Shown one piece after another: positions 7,859-15,032 of a stretch of 20,482 nt of DNA (within the stretch, counting starts at the first letter, position 1; each line of letters starts with the position of its first letter). The position numbers were made by a program, and so were the translations under genes. Under the pieces are notes generated by a model, which was given only the letters and a program-made list of their open reading frames with translations, did no database searches and had not been told where the DNA came from. The stretch lies in the IMG/VR virus record IMGVR_UViG_3300048554_000739, positions 1 to 20,482 of that record; one strand, given 5' to 3'. Origin of the DNA: a virus.

Positions 7859-8560
7859 ATGGCGTTACCTATTACAGAATATCCTTTGATTGACGTTTTT
7901 GTTTATTCAAAAGATGATAATTTTCAGTTCAGACCTTTTCTAGTAAAAGAAGAAAAACTTTTGGTCATGGCTGCAGAGACTAATGAAATTCTCGACATGG
8001 TGAAAGCATCACAACAGATTATCACAAACTGTTCGTTTGGAAAAGTTGAAGGTGACAAACTACCCATCTTCGACATGCAAAATGTATTCATGCAGTTGAG
8101 AAAAGCGTCAATTGGTTCTGACATTGAGGCAAGATTTGCATGTGGTCATTGCAAAGAAAAACAAGATGTCATTATCGATTTGAATAACTTTGAGTTGATA
8201 GAACAAGATGGACACGAAAGAACAATCAAAGTGTCCGACACTATGACTGTAGAGATGCGATATCCAGTTGCATCAGAATTGAAAGAAATTGCAGGAACAA
8301 ACGAACATGCAGAGATTTACACCGTTGCTGCGGAGTGTCTAGATAAAATTTACATTGATGATTCCGTGTACGAGGGAAGTGAACTTTCAAAAGAAGATAA
8401 ACTAGAATTCATTGAAAACATGACAACGGATCAATTTGAAAAAATCCGAAAGTTCTATGAAACAATGCCTGCACTGGAAAATAAAATTCAATTTACTTGT
8501 AAGGCGTGTGGGAAAGAAAACTATACCTTCATGAATGGGTACTTCGATTTTTTCGCATGA
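7859..8560 (+). CDS. gp26: Baseplate hub / tail-assembly protein, T4 gp26-like (T4_baseplate family)
   Basis: 233 aa. The N-terminus (MALPITEYPLIDVFVYSKDD, then FQFRPFLVKEEKLLVMAAE) and KLPIFDMQNVFMQLRKASIG are characteristic of the T4 base-plate protein family. Two CxxC pairs, C95/C98 (FACGHCKE) and C214/C217 (FTCKACGKE), form a likely zinc ribbon, the second pair lying close to the C-terminus. GGAG about 9 bases before ATG 7859 is a good ribosome binding site. The stop overlaps the next ATG (ATGA), and a slippery T_TTT_TTC lies just before it in the correct phase, so part of the product may be extended. Its place just before a tape-measure-like gene matches tail-assembly chaperones of other tailed phages. 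Confidence 0.85.
   Translation: MALPITEYPLIDVFVYSKDDNFQFRPFLVKEEKLLVMAAETNEILDMVKASQQIITNCSFGKVEGDKLPIFDMQNVFMQLRKASIGSDIEARFACGHCKEKQDVIIDLNNFELIEQDGHERTIKVSDTMTVEMRYPVASELKEIAGTNEHAEIYTVAAECLDKIYIDDSVYEGSELSKEDKLEFIENMTTDQFEKIRKFYETMPALENKIQFTCKACGKENYTFMNGYFDFFA
8548..8554 (+). other. Candidate programmed -1 frameshift site T_TTT_TTC
   Basis: In the gp26 frame the codons are GAT TTT TTC GCA TGA, so the heptamer T TTT TTC sits in the canonical X_XXY_YYZ phase. A -1 slip leads to CGC ATG AAC..., which is the frame of the 57-aa ORF. The product would be a 290-aa gp26-ORF57 fusion. The -1 frame is open from 8503. Confidence 0.5.
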
Positions 8561-8730
8561 ACCTCTTTCACGATACTCTGCAAAACTATTTTAAAACAAA
8601 CTTTATTTTACTGCAAGAACATAAATATAGTTTAACAGAGATTGAAAATATGATGCCGTGGGAGAGGTCAGTTTACGTTTCGATGTTGGTTGCTCACCTC
8701 AAAAAGAAAACAGAAAAGAATAACTACTAG
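8557..8730 (+). CDS. 57-aa tail-assembly chaperone candidate downstream of gp26
   Basis: 57 aa from the ATG at 8557, which overlaps the gp26 stop as ATGA, so translation could be coupled. The protein is MNLFHDTLQNYFKTNFILLQ followed by HKYSLTEIENMMPWERSVYV and a basic C-terminus (HLKKKTEKNNY). Phrases of the type YSLxEIExMxPWERxxYVxxL are typical of short chaperone ORFs before tape-measure genes. Its reading frame is -1 relative to gp26 and also opens upstream of the ATG, which fits expression as a gp26 fusion, by analogy with lambda G/GT. In T4 the hub-assembly role belongs to gp51, but I cannot claim homology. Confidence 0.7.
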   Translation: MNLFHDTLQNYFKTNFILLQEHKYSLTEIENMMPWERSVYVSMLVAHLKKKTEKNNY

Positions 8731-8741
8731 AGAAACAACAC

Positions 8742-10601
8742 ATGAGACTTTTCGGAAGAAAAAAACGCAATAAGGGTAATGATAACGACAAGAATAGCGG
8801 CGGCGGACTACTTGGCGCTGGTGCGAGAGGTGCCGCTGCCGGAAGCACATTCGCCGGAATACAGGCTCTAGGCAGTTTATTCGGTGGTTCCGATGGAGAC
8901 CCAGCTGCGGCCGGAGCAGGTGGTGGTTTCGGTACATCAAGAGGAATGGGTGCCGGTGGGTCTGGTTCCTCAAATTATACTCCATCAGCAGCTGCAACCA
9001 GTGTTCTTTCGGACGCAGACAGTTCTGATCCTGTAGTAAGACAACTCCAAGATATTGAAAAAGTCCTAGTATCAATAAAAGGCGATACTTCACTCCTAGC
9101 TGCTGGAACGGGTGGGGGTATTGGAAGAGGAAAAAATAATCCTGCCTTACAAGGAATGTATGGTCAACCAAAAAGATCAGACAGTGATCTCAAATCATTT
9201 TTGCCATTGCTTCTTGCTGGAATGTTTGGTTTCTTTAACCAAAACAAGGGGGGTGGCGGACCTGTAGACAAAAATTATGATGGAGTAGATGACTCGTTGC
9301 AAAACCCTATTGAGGTGGCCACCGAACAGGTTGCAGACCCGAAAGTAGTGAGACAAGCGACAAACGCTCCTAGAGCGATAGTCTCGACGGCCGCAGTGGC
9401 AACAGATGTGGCAAGGGGAGCTGTGTCTGCGGGCAAGGGTGTAGTTAGTACCACTGGAACAGTATTGGATGCAGTGAGAGGAGCTTCCACAGCAGCTGAA
9501 GCAACATCGACACTAGGTGATGCGGTCAAGTCGAATAACATTATCGACATGTCTGGCAAGCCAGTCGATATCAACACAATCCCAGAGGCGGTAGATGCGC
9601 CTGCGCCTGACAAAGCGTCAATTCCCGATGTTCCTACTCCTGATGTAGACTCAGATAGCATAAAAGCCAAAGTTGGAAGGGGAATTGGAAAATTCATAGG
9701 AAAAACATTGCCTGGTGCTGGTGACCTGATAGCTGGTGCGATGATGTTCAACAAACTTGGAGAAGGTGATTTTGAAGGCGCATTTTATGAAGGAGCTTCA
9801 ATAGCATCGAGTGCGCTCGGTGCCGCCGGGGCCGTTGCAGCGACAGGCACAGGCGCTGGAGCTGTCGCCGCACCAGCCATCGCGCTCGCGGGTTCAGCGG
9901 GATCAACATACTTCGATTATAAGTCTATTACAAGAGACCTATACAAAGAGATATTTGGACATTTCCCAAAGGACGATCCAAATTACACCCCAGAAAGAGA
10001 ACAAGAAGTGTTGGATGCAGTCGTAGAATACATCAAGAATCTTCCGGCTGATATGATGGGCCCATCAGAACCAGAATTGCAAGTAGAAGCAAGACCAGAA
10101 GTGACCGCTAGAAGTGGCCACATGAAAAGAAATCAACAGAATTCTCAGAGAAATTGGGACAAAAAATACGGTGAGATGTACAACCCAGATGGTAGTATGA
10201 AACCAGAACTTGTTCCCGCAGCTAAGGCAGAGTTTGAATCTCAAGGAGCTGGATTCCCTGCCAGAATACAGAACAGGATTGATCCTCTAATAGAAGACGC
10301 CAAAGCATTGGGTGAAGAATTTAAAGAAGGCGCTGAGAGATTGGCACCAGGCCTCAAGATTAGTTCTGATACGGTAGAAGTCACCACAGAATCAGCTACA
10401 AGGGTAGATCAAGAAAAACAAGCATCAATGATGGGCGCTACTGTTGGAGAAAGTGTTGCGACGAATCAAAAGGTACAAGGTACTGGTGTCTTGGCAAACC
10501 AACCCTCAGTCAATGTGAGTGTCGCTGGAACCAAAACCACTTTCCCGACAGACAGTGCGGCGATGCTGTCGATTATGAGAAATGGTAGTTATGCTGTTTA
10601 A
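8742..10601 (+). CDS. Putative tape-measure / baseplate hub protein (gp29 analogue)
   Basis: 619 aa, close to T4 gp29 in length. The N-terminus is very basic (MRLFGRKKRNKGN), followed by Gly/Ala-rich sequence to about residue 75. A hydrophobic stretch at 152-165 (SFLPLLLAGMFGFF) and a long Ala/Gly hydrophobic region at 351-390 could enter membrane. The middle 200-260 is Ala/Val-rich with helical character, and 265-305 is Pro/Asp-rich. Such composition, with membrane-active segments, is common in tape-measure and hub proteins. Its position directly after gp26 and the chaperone-like ORF supports that role; sequence homology to gp29 is not evident to me. It ends 8 bases from the convergent radical SAM gene. 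Confidence 0.55.
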   Translation: MRLFGRKKRNKGNDNDKNSGGGLLGAGARGAAAGSTFAGIQALGSLFGGSDGDPAAAGAGGGFGTSRGMGAGGSGSSNYTPSAAATSVLSDADSSDPVVRQLQDIEKVLVSIKGDTSLLAAGTGGGIGRGKNNPALQGMYGQPKRSDSDLKSFLPLLLAGMFGFFNQNKGGGGPVDKNYDGVDDSLQNPIEVATEQVADPKVVRQATNAPRAIVSTAAVATDVARGAVSAGKGVVSTTGTVLDAVRGASTAAEATSTLGDAVKSNNIIDMSGKPVDINTIPEAVDAPAPDKASIPDVPTPDVDSDSIKAKVGRGIGKFIGKTLPGAGDLIAGAMMFNKLGEGDFEGAFYEGASIASSALGAAGAVAATGTGAGAVAAPAIALAGSAGSTYFDYKSITRDLYKEIFGHFPKDDPNYTPEREQEVLDAVVEYIKNLPADMMGPSEPELQVEARPEVTARSGHMKRNQQNSQRNWDKKYGEMYNPDGSMKPELVPAAKAEFESQGAGFPARIQNRIDPLIEDAKALGEEFKEGAERLAPGLKISSDTVEVTTESATRVDQEKQASMMGATVGESVATNQKVQGTGVLANQPSVNVSVAGTKTTFPTDSAAMLSIMRNGSYAV

Positions 10602-10609
10602 ACTCGACA

Positions 10610-12112
10610 CTAACCCAATAGTTTCTTAGTGATATACTCATCAACGTGACCCAACACATGTTCAGTCCTTCTTTCCATGTGAACCTCTGTGGCAAAGTCT
10701 GACCACTTTACGCTGGGATCAATAAAGAATTTATCATACATGAATGGGTCGATCAAGTTCTTCGCCTGATACTCACTAAATTCCTCTGCACAGAAACGCA
10801 TAACTTCTTGTAAGTTTGTATGTTCGTTTTTCCAGAACAAATAGTATCCCGTAGACGCAACATAATCATACAATTGTTTGTAATACGGGTTTCTACTCTT
10901 TGACCAATCTATGTTGTCAATCGGAATAATCTCTCGGCGATACCCATAGTCAAACCAGTTTTTGTCAAACTCCGAATTGTGATTCAGTGTTTCTGTATGG
11001 CGTTCCAAATCTTTTATCATCAGAACATTCATGTGATAACTATTCTGGTTCCAGTATTCGGACAACCATCTGCCGGTGTCTCGCAACGTGTCTATCGTCT
11101 CATGCGGCAAACCAGCAATCAGAGATATGTGACCCTTGTAAAACCCCGCACTGCGGAAGTACTCATCAACCTCTAACAATCCCTCTTTGATTCTGCCACT
11201 GTCCATACCTTTGCCGATAGACTTGGCGGACTTGTGATTCATACTCTCAACACCATAGAAGTGTGAGGTGATTCCCATCTTGATTAGATTGTCCCAATCC
11301 CGTTTTCTGGTAGTAATCAGGTCTGCACGAATGTACGCAGTCATCTTCGGTGTGAATGGTAGTTTCTCTATGACACTGGCAAACTTCTCAATCTTCTCAC
11401 TGGAATCGTTAAAGGTTTCATCAAGTACAATGTAGTGTTCCGTACCCCACTTATCATAGTTCTCCAGCATCTCATCGTACACACTTTGAGCCGTGCGAGA
11501 GTAATCGCCCTTGACACCTAGAACGGGGAAACTGCAAAACTTACATTTGAATTTGCAACCACGGGCAAACTCTAACAAAAGAATTTCTCTGGGAGTTATG
11601 TGGTCGGTATCCTTGTATGACACCGTGAGATCATCTAGGGGAAAAGACTTGTAATTGACGTAACAGTTTATCATCCTGTTTGCATGAATGGGTTCTGGTC
11701 CACCCTTGAAGTGGTCGATCAGTGCAAGGATGGCATTCTCACCATACCCATACACATACCAATCCATCTCCAATTCTTTCATCGAATTGTTTTGACTGCC
11801 TGCAACAAGGGGTATGTGTGGATACCGTTCCTTCAACCATTTTACTAATTCAAGAACGGTGGGTGTATTGAGAAAAAACGTAGAACCAAATCCAAAAAAC
11901 AAAAAGTCATCGGTGACTTTCGGTTCAATGTATTTTTTAAGCTGATCTAAACTCCATCTGTGAACATAGTCGAGGACTTCGACATCATATCCCTGTTGAC
12001 GGAGAAATGTAGCAATCTTGTGGCCACCAGAAGACCGTCTGATACTAATCTTTGAGCTATCAAACTCCATGCCCAAGTCTTCAAGTTGCCCACCAAAAAT
12101 AATACTGTGCAT
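10610..12112 (-). CDS. Radical SAM enzyme with B12-binding-like N-terminal domain
   Basis: 500 aa. The 4Fe-4S cluster motif CxxxCxxC is present as C186-KFK-C190-KF-C193 (ARGCKFKCKFCSFP). Residues 1-150 (RSSGGHKIATFLRQQGYDVE, LFFGFGSTFF, PLVAGSQNN, WYVYGYGENAI) resemble the Rossmann-like cobalamin-binding domain of B12-dependent radical SAM proteins, but I see no clear DxHxxG cobalamin ligand. Radical SAM core phrases include YIVLDETFND, TAYIRADLIT, HFYGVESMN and HISLIAGLPHET. The last 100 residues form a distinct C-terminal domain. Substrate unknown. GGTGA four bases before ATG 12112 is a passable ribosome binding site. It is separated from gp32 by a strong terminator and may have its own late promoter inside that hairpin. 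Confidence 0.85.
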   Translation of the reverse strand: MHSIIFGGQLEDLGMEFDSSKISIRRSSGGHKIATFLRQQGYDVEVLDYVHRWSLDQLKKYIEPKVTDDFLFFGFGSTFFLNTPTVLELVKWLKERYPHIPLVAGSQNNSMKELEMDWYVYGYGENAILALIDHFKGGPEPIHANRMINCYVNYKSFPLDDLTVSYKDTDHITPREILLLEFARGCKFKCKFCSFPVLGVKGDYSRTAQSVYDEMLENYDKWGTEHYIVLDETFNDSSEKIEKFASVIEKLPFTPKMTAYIRADLITTRKRDWDNLIKMGITSHFYGVESMNHKSAKSIGKGMDSGRIKEGLLEVDEYFRSAGFYKGHISLIAGLPHETIDTLRDTGRWLSEYWNQNSYHMNVLMIKDLERHTETLNHNSEFDKNWFDYGYRREIIPIDNIDWSKSRNPYYKQLYDYVASTGYYLFWKNEHTNLQEVMRFCAEEFSEYQAKNLIDPFMYDKFFIDPSVKWSDFATEVHMERRTEHVLGHVDEYITKKLLG

Positions 12113-12124
12113 CGTTCACCAGAT

Positions 12125-12155
12125 AAAAAAAGGGCGCCAAGTATTTATGGCGCCC
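12125..12155 (-). terminator. Rho-independent terminator downstream of gp32
   Basis: On the minus strand GGGCGCCA (12155-12148) and TGGCGCCC (12139-12132) form a perfect 8-bp GC-rich stem with an 8-base loop, followed by seven T residues (12131-12125). It begins 20 bases after the gp32 stop. Confidence 0.9.
12142..12149 (-). promoter_or_regulatory. Late-promoter-like box CATAAATA in the terminator loop
   Basis: CATAAATA (7 of 8 to TATAAATA) spans the loop of the gp32 terminator. A start near 12136 would skip the 5' arm of the hairpin, so this transcript could not form the terminator and would reach the radical SAM ATG after a leader of about 24 bases. Confidence 0.4.
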
Positions 12156-12175
12156 AAAGGAGACGAGACTATGTA

Positions 12176-13078
12176 TCAGTCATCGTCTGCCAGTCGGGAG
12201 AAATACGACATGGCATCTTCATCATCAGATGATGAAACTGTAACTGTTTCTGTTGCGGTAGTTTCCGCAACAAAGATATCGTCTTCAATATCATCGGTTT
12301 GCGATGATACGGTAGGTGCGGGAGCGACAGCACCACCCAAGACAGCAGTCAACTTTTGTGAGAGTTCGTCGTAAGACTTGAATTGACTAGGATCAACAAT
12401 CTCGTTAAGAGAATACTGTTGGGCCCAGATTGCATCAATGGCTTCATCGGATTCGGCAACAGGACGAACCTTGGAACCAAACTTAGACTTATCGTAATTC
12501 CGATAACCAGCAACATTCCTTGCGAGGAGCGCAAAGTCCACACCTTCCCACGGATCAAAAGGATTGATGGGGTCTTCGGTAGGAAGTTCTGGTTTGATTA
12601 CATCTTGAACCATCTCAAAGATTTTCTGACCGTAACGATACAAGAAAACTTTACCTTCGTTTTCTGGGTTGGCAGGATCACTCACAACAAGAATGTTAGA
12701 GTAATAAGAAAGACGGCGCTTCTGTTTACGAGCAGTCTCCTTATCAGCATCCGCACCAGTGTTCCAGAGTTTTGTGTTGAGTTCTGAAACAGGATCGGGT
12801 TGGTTCAGAGTAGTAAGAGAGTTTTCGATATACCACTTACCCATAGGGCCTTGGAAACCGTGTGTCCAAAGACGTACCCAATAACTCTCCTCACCCTTGG
12901 AGGGGGGAAGGAAGCGAATTACGGCAGAACCATTTCCAGCCTTATCAACAGAGAGTTTCCACTCTTTGCCGGTATCATTGGATTCTGTGGTAGTGGTTGA
13001 CATTTTCTCAACTTGCTTAAGCAAAGTATCGAAACTGCCACGACTCTTACGGAGATCAGAAAGTGAATTTGCAGACAT
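12176..13078 (-). CDS. gp32: Single-stranded DNA-binding protein, T4 gp32-like, zinc ligands absent
   Basis: 300 aa, the size of T4 gp32 (301). Layout matches: a basic N-terminus (LRKSRGS) for cooperativity, a core OB domain starting GKEWKLSVDKAGNGSAVIRF with WTHGFQGPMGKWYIE, LSYYSNILVVSDPANPENEG and YRYGQKIF, and an acidic C-terminal tail (SSDDEDAMSYFSRLADDD) that recruits other replication proteins. T4 uses H64, C77, C87 and C90 to bind zinc. Here the His is kept (H73), but the cysteines are replaced (YIENS at S87; DPVS at D95 and S98), and the protein has no cysteine at all. AAGGA about 8 bases before the ATG gives strong initiation. It lies last in the gp33-gp59-ORF63-gp32 run and is followed by a strong terminator. 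Confidence 0.95.
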   Translation of the reverse strand: MSANSLSDLRKSRGSFDTLLKQVEKMSTTTTESNDTGKEWKLSVDKAGNGSAVIRFLPPSKGEESYWVRLWTHGFQGPMGKWYIENSLTTLNQPDPVSELNTKLWNTGADADKETARKQKRRLSYYSNILVVSDPANPENEGKVFLYRYGQKIFEMVQDVIKPELPTEDPINPFDPWEGVDFALLARNVAGYRNYDKSKFGSKVRPVAESDEAIDAIWAQQYSLNEIVDPSQFKSYDELSQKLTAVLGGAVAPAPTVSSQTDDIEDDIFVAETTATETVTVSSSDDEDAMSYFSRLADDD

Positions 13079-13098
13079 AGTTTTTTCCTTTATGCGAT

Positions 13099-13290
13099 TT
13101 ATTTGGGTTCTTGTTTACTGTATATTTTGCTTTTTGCTGTTAGTGATTCGACGAACTCATCACTATCATATACATCTTCATCATACACTAGATGTTTGTA
13201 TTTGTCAAGTCTAGTTTTACCTTCACTAGAAACCCGATGAATACGTTGTTCCTTTGAATAATTTCCTCGGGAACGTTTTGACTTACTCAT
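13099..13290 (-). CDS. 63-aa basic hypothetical protein between gp59 and gp32
   Basis: 63 aa, unrecognised. The first 30 residues are strongly basic (MSKSKRSRGNYSKEQRIHR), the middle acidic and tyrosine-rich (YDEDVYDSDEFVE), and the end lysine-rich. The ATG overlaps the gp59 stop (ATGA), and AAGGAAGT lies about 8 bases upstream inside gp59, so it is a real coupled gene. Co-transcription with gp59 and gp32 suggests a part in replication or nucleic-acid handling, which is inference only. Confidence 0.75.
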   Translation of the reverse strand: MSKSKRSRGNYSKEQRIHRVSSEGKTRLDKYKHLVYDEDVYDSDEFVESLTAKSKIYSKQEPK

Positions 13291-13889
13291 TGATGTACTT
13301 CCTTATTTATAACATCTTTCAGAGGGTCGGCTGAGGACTTCAAATTGTCGGACAACCTGACAAATGGTCTATACTTTTTTATACACATGGATGCATCTTC
13401 AAGCAAGATATCATTTGCGTTCATATCGACAAAGTTAAAAATCTTATCTAAGATTGTCATTGTCTCTATACTAATTATATTACCAAAAAAGAGACGAAAA
13501 GTCAAGGGATGTTTGCCATTTATAGAAATGAATGGGTCACCTATATTTTCCTTTTCCATGTCCAGCACGATTCTATCAACATCCTGCTTGAATTGATACT
13601 CTCTTTTGAGTTTTCGATTCTGCCACTCTTCGTATCGTCTAGCGGCATCAACGTCAAACAATCCACCCCACTTCTCACCGGATACAAAGTTTGCAACAAG
13701 AAAATTTATAATCTCTTCCCTGCTATAATCCCGAGCAAGTTTCTTAATAGAGATGAGGTCTTTTCTCTTGCGGAAGGTTTCTTCTTTGACTCGGACTTTG
13801 CCCTTGTACTTTACAATGTCGTAGTTCTTGGTTGTAAAGTGTAGTTTAATTGCTAAATAAAGTCGGTAGACTTCAAAGGGTTCTATCAT
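13287..13889 (-). CDS. gp59: Helicase loader, T4 gp59-like
   Basis: 200 aa (T4 gp59 is 217). The N-terminus EPFEVYRLYLAIKLHFTTKNYDIVKYKG matches the family's VYKLYLMIKQHM...YDVIKYN opening, and later phrases (KRKDLISIKKLA, INFLVANFVSG, LFFGNIISIETMTILDKIFNF) also align in order with T4 gp59. It loads gp41 helicase on gp32-coated DNA at forks. The ATG overlaps the gp33 stop (ATGA), and its own stop overlaps the next start, showing translational coupling. The order gp33-gp59-gp32 is as in T4. Confidence 0.9.
   Translation of the reverse strand: MIEPFEVYRLYLAIKLHFTTKNYDIVKYKGKVRVKEETFRKRKDLISIKKLARDYSREEIINFLVANFVSGEKWGGLFDVDAARRYEEWQNRKLKREYQFKQDVDRIVLDMEKENIGDPFISINGKHPLTFRLFFGNIISIETMTILDKIFNFVDMNANDILLEDASMCIKKYRPFVRLSDNLKSSADPLKDVINKEVHQ
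13304..13311 (-). promoter_or_regulatory. TATAAATA box inside the end of gp59 (doubtful promoter)
   Basis: Exact TATAAATA on the minus strand, 14 bases before the 63-aa ORF. A start 6 bases downstream would remove most of the ORF's ribosome binding site, and the bases encode the VINK of gp59, so coincidence is likely. It is listed because a late start here could yield gp32 mRNA. Confidence 0.25.
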
Positions 13890-14170
13890 ATTGGCAGTTT
13901 ACCAGAATTCTTCTGTTTGAGGAGATTTAGATTCTGAGCCTCTGCGGTGATCTTCTCTTTCAAAGACGGAGTAAGTAGTTTTTTAACACTTTCAATCTCT
14001 ACTTCATTGCGAACACAAAAATCTGTGAGAACATCAATATAATTTTGTCTGAGACTGGCCTTGCGTTCAATGTGTTGAGAAAATTCAACAGCACTAGAAA
14101 ATTGTTGATTAGTTATCATATACTCATCCGTCTGGGTTGGGTCTAATTTGGGTTGGTTCTTTGTTGGCAT
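13886..14170 (-). CDS. gp33: Late transcription coactivator, T4 gp33-like
   Basis: 94 aa (T4 gp33 is 112). The pattern VEFSQHIERKASLRQNYIDV, then LTDFCVRNEVEIESVKKLL, then LKEKITAEAQNLNLLK matches the compact helical core of gp33-type proteins, which bridge RNA polymerase, the late sigma gp55 and the sliding clamp at late promoters. The ATG at 14170 has a strong AAGGAAG ribosome binding site, so I keep it despite a 47-base overlap with the epimerase gene; an internal ATG at 14119 would remove the overlap. It overlaps gp59 by ATGA. Confidence 0.8.
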   Translation of the reverse strand: MPTKNQPKLDPTQTDEYMITNQQFSSAVEFSQHIERKASLRQNYIDVLTDFCVRNEVEIESVKKLLTPSLKEKITAEAQNLNLLKQKNSGKLPI

Positions 14171-15032
14171 GCGATTCTTCCTTATTTAATTTACTTTCTA
14201 AGTAATCTGATTTCCAATCCTTTATATACCGAATCACATCATATTCGCAATCATAATAAGGTGACTCACACATGGTCTTTTCACTTTCGCCTGGTTTATC
14301 AAACTCATGAACCACCGGATGATCGAAAGCTTTAGCAACATCCGAAATACTGACGGGGGTTCCTCTGCCCAAATGGATATCTTGTGGTTTTCTTTTTTGT
14401 TGCAACAACTGAAAAATGCCGTCTACAACATCATACACATGAGTAAAATCTCTTTCTTTCTTTCCACTACCATATATTCTCAGGGGTTTGTCTTCTTCTA
14501 CACACTTCTTGAATGCCCTGACAACTGTACTGTATATACCGTAGTCTGCCTCTCTGGGTCCATATACATTGTAGAAGTATAACATATGATACTTGATATT
14601 GTAAAGGGATCGATACAATTCTAGTATCTCTTCACAAGTAGCCTTACTAAAAGTATATGGATTCGCATCCTTCTTACTAAACTGTGTACTAGAAGAAGCA
14701 GCAAAGAATATGGGGACTCTCAGTTTTCTAGCCCACTCACAAACGGTCAACGTAGTATCTAAATTATTTCTAATTGTATGGTAAGGATTCTTTTGAGACA
14801 TCCTCACTCTGGGTGTCGCAGCCAAATGAAAGATTGCATCATACCTCCCAGCAGGAAAAACATCCGATACATTTTGAGTAAGGTACTGGACATTCTTGTG
14901 GGGGACTTTGTAATGTCCTTTGCTGAGATCATCCACAACCAAAACATTCTGTCCATGTAAAAGGAGAGCCTCGACCAAATGAGACCCAATAAACCCACAT
15001 CCACCAGTTACAATAAAATTGTGTGTTGACAT
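14124..15032 (-). CDS. NAD-dependent nucleotide-sugar epimerase/dehydratase (extended SDR)
   Basis: 302 aa. The Rossmann glycine motif TGGCGFIGSH is at residues 9-18, with the ribose-binding acid in VVDDLSKG. Catalytic Tyr and Lys are Y126 and K130 (PYTFSK), with the serine cluster SSST at 113-116. NVYGPR (155-160) and RDFTHVYDV are also standard for GalE/RmlB-like enzymes. It probably alters a nucleotide sugar in the host's envelope or lipopolysaccharide pathway; the exact substrate cannot be read. The last 20 residues are charged and polar and are encoded over the gp33 start. It directly follows the hydrolase stop (no gap) with no clear ribosome binding site, so translation is probably coupled. 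Confidence 0.9.
   Translation of the reverse strand: MSTHNFIVTGGCGFIGSHLVEALLLHGQNVLVVDDLSKGHYKVPHKNVQYLTQNVSDVFPAGRYDAIFHLAATPRVRMSQKNPYHTIRNNLDTTLTVCEWARKLRVPIFFAASSSTQFSKKDANPYTFSKATCEEILELYRSLYNIKYHMLYFYNVYGPREADYGIYSTVVRAFKKCVEEDKPLRIYGSGKKERDFTHVYDVVDGIFQLLQQKRKPQDIHLGRGTPVSISDVAKAFDHPVVHEFDKPGESEKTMCESPYYDCEYDVIRYIKDWKSDYLESKLNKEESHANKEPTQIRPNPDG

Noticed and set aside
8510-8516. GGGAAAG, the lambda G/GT slippery heptamer, in gp26
   Set aside because: The phase is GGG AAA G, not G GGA AAG, so tandem -1 slippage would not work. The downstream T_TTT_TTC has the right phase.
8620-8627. CATAAATA inside the 57-aa ORF as a late promoter for the tape-measure gene
   Set aside because: It is an imperfect match in coding sequence more than 100 bases from the gene, and such boxes are expected by chance in AT-rich DNA.
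10602-10609. Bidirectional terminator between the convergent tape-measure and radical SAM genes
   Set aside because: The gap is 8 bases, and I see no GC-rich hairpin with a T-run around it.
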